Source: Chlamydia pneumoniae TW-183
GTDB taxonomy: Bacteria; Chlamydiota; Chlamydiia; Chlamydiales; Chlamydiaceae
Reading direction: 5' to 3'
Assembly: GCF_000007205.1 (NCBI RefSeq)
Contig: NC_005043.1
Span: 992,001 to 1,056,000 of the forward strand
Length of the DNA: 64,000 nt
The position numbers were made by a program, and so were the translations under genes. Below are positions 57,664 to 64,000 of this stretch, piece after piece. The number at the start of each line of letters is the position of its first letter. Positions within the stretch are counted from its first letter, which is position 1. A model generated the notes under the pieces. The model saw nothing but the letters and a program-made list of their open reading frames with translations. It searched no databases and had not been told where the DNA came from.

Positions 57664-59280
57664 ATGCACGATCAACGGAATAGGGGTCATAACAACCATA
57701 ATTTAAGGTTGCGACCTGGATCTACATTATTGGAAGCTTTTTTAATATTATGTTCCGAACATGAAGAGGGAATTGCCTGTTTTGACGAACATCTAGGCTC
57801 ACTCTCTTATCGAGAACTTCGCAATGCTATAATTGCTGTAGCAATTAAGGTCTCCAAGTTTTCTGAAGATAGAGTTGGGGTGATGATGCCCGCATCTATA
57901 GGAGCATTCATTGCCTATTTTGGCATTCTTCTTGCGGGGAAGACTCCCGTAATGATGAACTGGAGTCAAGGACTCAGAGAGCTACGTGCATGTACAAAAA
58001 CAGTAGAGGTTCGACGTGTTCTTACTTCACAGCAGTTCATCAAACATTTAACTGAGGTCCAAGGGTTCGTAGAATATCCCTTTGATCTTATGTATATGGA
58101 AGATGTGCGTAAACGCCTTTCCTGGTGGGAGAAGTGCCGGATAGGGTTGTATTCTAAATGCTCCGTCCCTTGGTTGCTCAGAATCTTTGGAGTTTCAGGG
58201 GTTGAGAGCGATGATACTGCTGTCATTTTGTTTACTTCTGGAACAGAAAAACTTCCAAAAGCAGTCCCTCTAACCCATAAGAATTTAATGGAAAATCAGG
58301 AGGCATGCCTCAAATTTTTCGATCCTAATACACAAGATGTCATGTTGGCATTTCTCCCTCCTTTTCATGCTTATGGATTCAATAGCTGTGGCTTGTTTCC
58401 TTTACTGATGGGCGTTCATGTAGTATTCGCTTCGAATCCTCTAAACCCTAAAAAGTTAGTTGAGTTTATCGATGATAAAAAGGTCACCTTCTTTGGGAGC
58501 ACTCCGGTATTTTTCGACTATATTCTGAAAACAGCAAAAAAACAAAATTCCTGTTTGGAGTCCCTACGACTTGTTGTGATCGGCGGGGATGCATTGAAAG
58601 ATACCCTCTACGAAGAAACTAAGAAATTACAACCACAAATTGCTCTCTATCAGGGCTACGGTGCTACCGAATGTTCTCCTGTAATTTCGATTACTACGAA
58701 AGAAAGTCCTAGGAAATCCGAGTGTGTGGGAATGCCGATCGAAGGGATGGATGTGCTGATTATTTCTAAAGAGACTCATATTCCCGTATCCTCGGGAGAA
58801 CAGGGATTGATCGTTGTTCGTGGGAACTCTGTATTTTCAGGATATCTTGGGAACCATGAACATCAGAGTTTTGTCTCCTTAGGTGGGGATCAGTGGTATT
58901 TGACTGGAGATTTGGGTCATATAGGTCCTAGCGGGGATCTATTTTTAGAAGGTAGGCTAAGCCGATTTGTAAAAATCGGTGGAGAAATGGTAAGCCTAGA
59001 AGCTTTAGAAAGTATTTTGCATGAGCATTTTACTGAAAATCAAAATGAAGACGCAGGTTCCCTAGTGGTGTGTGGTATTCCTGGGGATAAGGTAAGGCTG
59101 TGTTTATTTACTACTCTTGCTACAACAATACATGAAGTAAATGATATCTTAAAAAGCGCTGAAACCAGTAGCATAGTGAAGATATCGTATGTGCATCAGG
59201 TTGAAAGCATTCCTATCTTAGGCATTGGGAAACCTGATTACGTTTCATTAAATGCTCTGGCTGTTTCATTATTTGGGTAA
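57664..59280 (+). CDS. aas: Acyl-ACP synthetase (Aas ligase half, AasC-like)
   Basis: A 538-residue ANL-superfamily enzyme. AMP-binding motif FTSGTEKLPKAVPLTHKNL lies near 189, YGATECSPVISI near 336, YLTGDLGHIGPSGDLFLEGR near 417 and the FVKIGGEMVSLEALE hinge region near 438. It activates fatty acids with ATP and loads them onto ACP. Work in C. trachomatis showed such a protein (AasC) lets the bacterium use host fatty acids. It matches the ligase domain of E. coli Aas without the acyltransferase domain, which is the gene just upstream. Confidence 0.93.
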   Translation: MHDQRNRGHNNHNLRLRPGSTLLEAFLILCSEHEEGIACFDEHLGSLSYRELRNAIIAVAIKVSKFSEDRVGVMMPASIGAFIAYFGILLAGKTPVMMNWSQGLRELRACTKTVEVRRVLTSQQFIKHLTEVQGFVEYPFDLMYMEDVRKRLSWWEKCRIGLYSKCSVPWLLRIFGVSGVESDDTAVILFTSGTEKLPKAVPLTHKNLMENQEACLKFFDPNTQDVMLAFLPPFHAYGFNSCGLFPLLMGVHVVFASNPLNPKKLVEFIDDKKVTFFGSTPVFFDYILKTAKKQNSCLESLRLVVIGGDALKDTLYEETKKLQPQIALYQGYGATECSPVISITTKESPRKSECVGMPIEGMDVLIISKETHIPVSSGEQGLIVVRGNSVFSGYLGNHEHQSFVSLGGDQWYLTGDLGHIGPSGDLFLEGRLSRFVKIGGEMVSLEALESILHEHFTENQNEDAGSLVVCGIPGDKVRLCLFTTLATTIHEVNDILKSAETSSIVKISYVHQVESIPILGIGKPDYVSLNALAVSLFG

Positions 59281-59333
59281 GTAGCCGTTTCTCTGGGTAG
59301 GTTGATACATAGTGAGTTTGCAAGGAGAGTTTC

Positions 59334-60446
59334 TTGACTACCAGTGATGTTATAGATTTTGTAACAAATGATTTTCTAGGTTTCGCTCGTTCTCCCACAA
59401 TATACTGTGAGGTAAGTAAGCGTTTCCAAATACATTGTCAGCAGTTTCCTCATGAGAAGCTCGGGATCCGAGGTTCTCGGCTTATGGTAGGGCCTTCTTC
59501 AGTTATCGACGATCTTGAGTCTAAAATCGCAAGCTATCATGGAGCTCCTAATGCTTTCATAGTCAATAGTGGCTATATGGCGAACCTAGGCTTATGTCAT
59601 CACGTATCACGATCTACAGATGTCCTTTTGTGGGATGAAGAAGTGCATATGTCAGTAGTGCACAGCCTATCTGCAATCTCTGGGCAACATCATACTTTTC
59701 ATCATAACAATCTGGAACACTTAGAATCTCTATTACAGTGTTACAGGATAAGCTCTAAGGGAAGAATTTTTATCTTTGTCTCTTCTGTATATTCTTTTAG
59801 GGGGACTTTAGCTCCTCTTGAGCAAATCATAGCACTATCAAAGAAGTATCATGCCCACTTAATTGTAGATGAAGCTCATGCTATGGGAATTTTTGGAGAC
59901 GATGGTAAAGGACTGTGCCATGCCTTAGGTTATGAGAATTTTTATGCTGTATTGGTTACTTACGGAAAAGCTTTAGGGACGATGGGAGCCTCTTTATTAA
60001 CGTCATCAGAAGTGAAGTACGATTTAATGCAAAATTCTCCGCCCTTGCGTTATTCTACATCTTTATCTCCTCATACTCTAATTTCTATAGGCACGGCGTA
60101 TGATTTTCTAGCCTCTGAAGGGGAAATCGCACGGAAGCAAGTCTTTAAGTTAAAAGAGCACTTTCATGAGTGTTTCGACTCTCATGCTCCAGGATGTGTG
60201 CAGCCTATATTTTTACCACACACCTGCTTGGAAGAAGCAATTTCTGTTTTAGAAACTACAGGGATCCATGTAGGCGTTGTTGCCTTTGCTAAGCATCCTT
60301 TCTTACGTGTGAACTTGCACGCTTACAATACTGTCGATGAAGTGAACCTGTTGGCTCAAGTTATGAAGCCATACTTAGAAAAAAGTAGTCATAGGGTCCA
60401 CATCAATCATGAATTTCACCTTTGGCGAGAGCTTTGCCAGCATTAA
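59334..60446 (+). CDS. bioF: PLP-dependent alpha-oxoamine synthase (BioF/KBL-like)
   Basis: A 370-residue fold-type I PLP enzyme. GSRLMVGPSSVIDDLESKIA lies near 44, the VDEAHAMGIFGDDG block near 179 supplies the PLP Asp and His, and the Schiff-base Lys is in VTYGKALGTMGASLL near 207. The family includes 8-amino-7-oxononanoate synthase, 2-amino-3-ketobutyrate CoA ligase and serine palmitoyltransferase. Start is TTG 59334 with AAGGAGAG six bases upstream. It follows aas by 53 bases; no biotin genes adjoin it, so an acyl-CoA or acyl-ACP condensing role tied to lipid metabolism is an alternative to biotin synthesis. The end overlaps priA by 72 bases tail-to-tail. Confidence 0.85.
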   Translation: MTTSDVIDFVTNDFLGFARSPTIYCEVSKRFQIHCQQFPHEKLGIRGSRLMVGPSSVIDDLESKIASYHGAPNAFIVNSGYMANLGLCHHVSRSTDVLLWDEEVHMSVVHSLSAISGQHHTFHHNNLEHLESLLQCYRISSKGRIFIFVSSVYSFRGTLAPLEQIIALSKKYHAHLIVDEAHAMGIFGDDGKGLCHALGYENFYAVLVTYGKALGTMGASLLTSSEVKYDLMQNSPPLRYSTSLSPHTLISIGTAYDFLASEGEIARKQVFKLKEHFHECFDSHAPGCVQPIFLPHTCLEEAISVLETTGIHVGVVAFAKHPFLRVNLHAYNTVDEVNLLAQVMKPYLEKSSHRVHINHEFHLWRELCQH

Positions 60447-62624
60447 GGCGTGATGGAGTTTCTTATTCACTGGAATGACATAAGCACTCTTAATTAAAAA
60501 CTGATAGCGGAACGTATCCTTGATTTTAAAATGACCGCAAGGAGTCACTGGCATCAGTGGATTCGTGCTTTCTAGCTGCTCTTTTAGAATGTTATGGACT
60601 CGGTGGGCCTCTTCCCAAGTCTGCTTGGGACATTTCCCCATGAAAATACAACGGATAAGACGGATAAATGGAGGATACTCACAGAGTTCGCGACCTGTGA
60701 TTTCCTGACTATAAAATGCCGAGTAGTCCTGACGCATAGCACTATGAATTGTGGGATGGTCAGGAAGAAAGGATTGGATGAGAATTTCTCCAGGTAGGTG
60801 GCTCCGACCCGACCTACCTGCTACCTGTGTAATGAGCTGGAAGACTTGCTCTGAAGCTCGGAAATCAGGGATATACAATCCAGAATCTCCATTTAGAATG
60901 ACCGCGAGTGTGACTGCAGAGAAATTCATGCCTTTGGCAATCATCTGGGTGCCGATCAAAACATCTGCTTTTCCTGTTGCAAATTGCCTGAGTAACGTTT
61001 CATGGCTCCCCTTGAATTTGGTAGTGTCTGAATCAATACGGATGGTACGTATCTGAGGAAAAATCTGCTGGAGAATTTTTTCTATTTTTTCTGTTCCTGA
61101 GCCTCGATATTGCAACGTCATAGTTCCAAGACATTTTGGACAAGATTGTGGGAGGTCTTTAGGTGAGGAGTTGCATAGATGGCAGAGAAGCACATTTGCA
61201 TATTTATGGAAGGTGAGCACCATGTCACAATGAGGGCATTTCAATGTATGCTTGCAAACAGTACAAGAGACGTTGGTATGATATCCCCGACGATTAAAGA
61301 AAATCAAAACCTGCTCTCCCACTTCCAGACGTTCGGCTATTTTCTTTAACACAGGCTGGGAAAATAGAATCTTGGTTTTTGACTTTTCCCTCTCTAAGTT
61401 CATGTTGATAAGAGAAATTTTTGCGGGATGAGCAGCAGCTGCTCTTGAAGAGAGCCGAGACAGAACGTACTTGCCAGATAGCGCATTAGTATAGCTTTCT
61501 AAGCTGGGAGTCGCACTTCCTAAAACCACAGTAGCATGAGCGAGTTTGCCTCGCATTACAGCGACATCCCTGGCATGGTAGCAAGGAGGACTTTCCGTTT
61601 GTTTATAGGCGGGATCGTGTTCTTCATCTACAATGATCAGTCCCAGATTCTTCATGGGGCAGAAAAGAGCAGACCGTGGTCCTATGAGGATACGTAGGGA
61701 TCCTTCGGAAGCTTGGCGCCACGTGCGACTTTTGTCGCTGTCGCTAAGCTTGTGATGGAGAACACCTACATCCTTGCCAAAGCGCGCTTTAAATAATGAG
61801 ACTGTCTGCACTGTGAGAGCGATCTCTGGAACAAGAAGAATTGTACTTTTCCCTTGTTTAAGAGCCTCGCTTGTTGCTCGAAGATAGATCTCTGTTTTAC
61901 CACTTCCTGTAATTCCGAAAAGTAAATGTGTATGGAATTGTGAGGTTTTTAGTGAGGAAAAAATTTTATCTATAGCACTTTGCTGTTCAGGATGTAAATC
62001 CTTAGGAGCAGGCGGGAAAAAGGTTAGGAGGTCTTCTTGAAGCTCTAACTGCGCTGCATCTACAATATCAAGAATGCCCAGCTTTTCAAGAGAATGAATT
62101 GGAGATTGCGATACTTTGGCAGTCTCCATAAGGGAAGATAAACCCGGTGGGGACGCATGTTGTAGTAGAATTTTTAAAACAGCCCCTTGAGAAGGATGTA
62201 AAACTTCTAATTTTGCAAGAATCTCTTTAGTTTTTGCTTTACTTTGCTTTAAGACGACACGGTAGTGCTGCTTAGGCTGAATCACATTCGAAGAGATAGC
62301 GGGAAGAAATAATTTTAGAGTTTTCCCAAGAGGAGCAAAGTAGTATTGGCTGATCCAAAATAGCAAGTCTAGAAGATCTTGAGGAAGGACAATCTCTGAA
62401 TCGGATAATCCTAAGATAGGTAAAATTTTCTTACATTGGGTCGTTGTTTTTATTTGATAAATAACTCCAACTTTTTTCCCTCCCCGTAAAGAGATAGTAA
62501 CAGCAGTTCCTTTAGTAATGTGCTCTAGATTTTCAGGAACGCCATAATCGAGTACCTTGTTGATGTTAGAGCCTACGATGACTTCGGCGTATAGGCGAAA
62601 GGTAGACGATTCAATATAGCCCAT
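60375..62624 (-). CDS. priA: Primosomal helicase PriA
   Basis: A 749-residue replication-restart helicase. The N-terminal 3'-DNA-binding domain starts FRLYAEVIVGSNINKVLDY near 9-27; Walker A GITGSGKTEIYLRA lies near 237 and Walker B is DEEHDPAYKQ near 330. A zinc-binding region has paired Cys (CTVCKHTLKCPHCD near 455 and CHLCNSSPKDLPQSCPKC near 480), and GTQMIAKGMNF near 560 and QVAGRSGR near 605 are helicase motifs V and VI. It reloads DnaB at stalled forks. Its start overlaps the upstream hypothetical gene by 52 bases. Confidence 0.96.
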   Translation of the reverse strand: MGYIESSTFRLYAEVIVGSNINKVLDYGVPENLEHITKGTAVTISLRGGKKVGVIYQIKTTTQCKKILPILGLSDSEIVLPQDLLDLLFWISQYYFAPLGKTLKLFLPAISSNVIQPKQHYRVVLKQSKAKTKEILAKLEVLHPSQGAVLKILLQHASPPGLSSLMETAKVSQSPIHSLEKLGILDIVDAAQLELQEDLLTFFPPAPKDLHPEQQSAIDKIFSSLKTSQFHTHLLFGITGSGKTEIYLRATSEALKQGKSTILLVPEIALTVQTVSLFKARFGKDVGVLHHKLSDSDKSRTWRQASEGSLRILIGPRSALFCPMKNLGLIIVDEEHDPAYKQTESPPCYHARDVAVMRGKLAHATVVLGSATPSLESYTNALSGKYVLSRLSSRAAAAHPAKISLINMNLEREKSKTKILFSQPVLKKIAERLEVGEQVLIFFNRRGYHTNVSCTVCKHTLKCPHCDMVLTFHKYANVLLCHLCNSSPKDLPQSCPKCLGTMTLQYRGSGTEKIEKILQQIFPQIRTIRIDSDTTKFKGSHETLLRQFATGKADVLIGTQMIAKGMNFSAVTLAVILNGDSGLYIPDFRASEQVFQLITQVAGRSGRSHLPGEILIQSFLPDHPTIHSAMRQDYSAFYSQEITGRELCEYPPFIRLIRCIFMGKCPKQTWEEAHRVHNILKEQLESTNPLMPVTPCGHFKIKDTFRYQFLIKSAYVIPVNKKLHHALMLAKLSPKVKFMIDVDPMTTFF

Positions 62625-63250
62625 AGATTTCGTTTTAGCTGTGAATCTTTTTCATACTCTAGTGAAGAATAGAGGGGAAGAAAGATACATCCATTTTGTG
62701 TCAGAGATTGATGATAATCAGTTGTAGGAATTTTATAACGGATCACATTTAAAGGGGCTAGAGCTAAAAAAAAATTGGGGTTGTTTACGAAGATATTCGT
62801 CTTCGCATGAATCAAAGTCAACTTTGTAGGGAAAAGTTGTTGCGTAAGAATTTTTGCTAATCTGTTAAAAAACAGCACTTCTTCGTTGTTTTCTTCATAA
62901 ACAAAAATAGAGCAGGGGATCTTCGGAGCAGGAAGACTACAATCTTTTAAAGCGGGATATTTCTCTTTTAAAATAGCATTTTGTGACAGGTCTGGATGCA
63001 GAGGAACACATTTCCAATCTGAAGGCTTAGTCTTTTCTTGAGAAAGATTTGTCGGTGGAGGAGGGGTGATTGGTTGGGGTTCTGCATTGGGGACTTCTAC
63101 AGCTTTCTCAGGTATAGAAGAAACACTTGCAGAGATTGCAGTATTCGGAAGAGTTACATTCAGGAGAGATGCAAGTGTTGGATAGAGTTCCTCAGAATAA
63201 CGATCCAAAAGTTGACAGAGAGTGTCATGAAAATTTTGAGAGTTTTCCAT
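62573..63250 (-). CDS. Conserved chlamydial hypothetical protein (CT779 homolog)
   Basis: A 225-residue protein without signal peptide or membrane span. An N-terminal helical region (FHDTLCQLLDRYSEELYPTL) is followed by a Pro-rich linker near 70-90 (ITPPPPTNLSQ) and a folded C-terminal half with FVYEENNEEVLFFNRLAKIL near 115. No known domain. The equivalent gene CT779 precedes priA in C. trachomatis. It overlaps the priA start by 52 bases, so the two are coupled and a role near replication restart is possible but unproven. Confidence 0.75.
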   Translation of the reverse strand: MENSQNFHDTLCQLLDRYSEELYPTLASLLNVTLPNTAISASVSSIPEKAVEVPNAEPQPITPPPPTNLSQEKTKPSDWKCVPLHPDLSQNAILKEKYPALKDCSLPAPKIPCSIFVYEENNEEVLFFNRLAKILTQQLFPTKLTLIHAKTNIFVNNPNFFLALAPLNVIRYKIPTTDYHQSLTQNGCIFLPLYSSLEYEKDSQLKRNLWAILNRLPFAYTPKSS

Positions 63251-63409
63251 AAATAGCCAATGTTTCTAAAAAAGAGAGGTACGTTTTGGTACCCATAAAA
63301 GGAGAGCTCTCTGTGGATAAGAATTTCTATTCTTATTTTATCCTAAATCAGATAATAGTGTCATCATACTCAACAAACTTATTCGACACGTTTTTTTAAG
63401 GATAGTGAC

Positions 63410-63910
63410 ATGAAATTTTGGTTGCAAGGATGTGCTTTTGTCGGTTGTCTGCTATTGACTTTACCTTGTTGTGCTGCACGAAGACGTGCTTCTGGAGAAA
63501 ATTTGCAACAAACTCGTCCTATAGCAGCTGCAAATCTACAATGGGAGAGCTATGCAGAAGCTCTTGAACATTCTAAACAAGATCACAAACCTATTTGTCT
63601 TTTCTTTACAGGATCAGACTGGTGTATGTGGTGCATAAAAATGCAAGACCAGATTTTGCAAAGCTCTGAGTTTAAGCATTTTGCGGGTGTGCATCTGCAT
63701 ATGGTTGAAGTTGATTTCCCCCAAAAGAATCATCAACCTGAAGAGCAGCGCCAAAAAAATCAAGAACTGAAAGCTCAATATAAAGTTACAGGATTCCCCG
63801 AACTGGTCTTCATAGATGCAGAAGGAAAACAGCTTGCTCGCATGGGATTTGAGCCTGGTGGTGGAGCTGCTTACGTAAGCAAGGTGAAGTCTGCTCTTAA
63901 ACTACGTTAA
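63410..63910 (+). CDS. Exported thioredoxin-like protein
   Basis: A 166-residue protein. Residues 1-23 form a signal peptide (MKFWLQGCAFVGCLLLTLPC) ending with CCAARRR; a lipoprotein site at the first Cys is possible but the -3 to -1 residues are not ideal. The mature part is a thioredoxin fold with the redox motif FTGSDWCMWCIKM near 65-77 (CxxC = CMWC) and the cis-Pro strand VTGFPELVFIDAEGK near 126-140. C. trachomatis CT780 is annotated as a thioredoxin disulfide isomerase. It probably handles disulfides of outer-envelope cysteine-rich proteins in the periplasm. No neighbour gives further evidence. Confidence 0.88.
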   Translation: MKFWLQGCAFVGCLLLTLPCCAARRRASGENLQQTRPIAAANLQWESYAEALEHSKQDHKPICLFFTGSDWCMWCIKMQDQILQSSEFKHFAGVHLHMVEVDFPQKNHQPEEQRQKNQELKAQYKVTGFPELVFIDAEGKQLARMGFEPGGGAAYVSKVKSALKLR

Positions 63911-63929
63911 GGGATTTTATAACTTATTT

Positions 63930-64000
63930 TTGAGACCTTCCTTTTTTAAGTTGAATGTGAGAACTTTCTTACAAACCCTTGGATTAGGATAAGGTCTCAA
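63930..64000. repeat. Inverted repeat at the right edge
   Basis: TTGAGACCTT (63930-63939) and AAGGTCTCAA (63991-64000) are a perfect 10-bp inverted repeat separated by 51 bases, following the thioredoxin-like gene. Left flank is T-rich, so the stem may extend if A's follow beyond the window. Confidence 0.6.

Overview
The window is almost certainly chromosomal DNA of Chlamydia (Chlamydophila) pneumoniae or a very close relative. The 16S rRNA opens with the chlamydial form of the 5' end. The gene order matches the C. trachomatis CT735-CT780 interval as I remember it (alanine symporter, PEBP, SET, yycJ, ftsK, nqrF, yajC, rumA, hctA, hem genes, mfd, alaS, murF to murC-ddl, miaA, mqnC, fabF, aas, priA). 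A histone H1-like Hc1 gene and a MurC-Ddl fusion are chlamydial hallmarks. There is no insertion sequence, CRISPR array or prophage; this is a dense, reduced core genome.

Layout. 1-5.2 kb: end of a sodium:alanine symporter gene and a PEBP gene on the plus strand, meeting a minus-strand ftsK-yycJ-SET operon. 5.27-5.35 kb: tRNA-His. 5.8-10.9 kb: a 16S-23S-5S rRNA operon with both RNase III-type processing stems visible, no spacer tRNA, and a strong terminator. 11-12.9 kb: a lineage-specific membrane protein gene broken by two compensating frameshifts at T-runs. 12.9-16.6 kb (minus): nqrF, yajC, rlmCD/rumA and hctA. 17-19.5 kb (plus): a large exported TPR-like protein. 19.4-29 kb (minus): hemG-hemN-hemE-mfd-alaS, tightly packed. 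29.2-36 kb: transketolase, AMP nucleosidase, EF-P, a small charged protein, a phosphoesterase, a degenerate third GroEL and tRNA-Cys. 36.2-45.2 kb (plus): the mur/fts (dcw) cluster murF-mraY-murD-nlpD-ftsW-murG-murC/ddl. 45.2-46.9 kb (minus): a KH-domain RNA-binding protein with a Cys/His tail, CutA and the divergent FtsQ. 46.9-64 kb: rsbV-miaA, mqnC, a coiled-coil protein, a frameshifted HAD hydrolase, rsfS-fabF-nudix, ppa, leucine dehydrogenase, a CysQ-like phosphatase, a plsC-aas-bioF-like lipid operon, priA with a hypothetical gene, and an exported thioredoxin-like protein.

Functional links. The SET methyltransferase and its reported substrate type, the histone-like Hc1, lie in the same window and bear on chromatin condensation in the infectious form. 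The dcw cluster makes the lipid-linked peptidoglycan precursor used in chlamydial division without FtsZ; FtsK, FtsW, NlpD and FtsQ are here and FtsZ is not. hemN, hemG and hemE cover late haem steps. mqnC (and possibly the short Amn) points to futalosine-route menaquinone, while nqrF belongs to the sodium-pumping NADH dehydrogenase that would reduce a quinone. plsC and aas are adjacent but separate genes corresponding to the two halves of E. coli Aas, which fits scavenging of host fatty acids.

The most notable observations are the two frameshifted loci (10990-12876 and 51110-51750), the GroEL paralog that seems to lack both ATPase aspartates, the Cys/His-rich tail on the KH protein beside cutA, palindromes overlapping the ldh and plsC promoter regions, a pair of mutually exclusive hairpins after groEL3, and an inverted repeat closing exactly at the right edge. 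I did not find a convincing wholly new multi-gene system.
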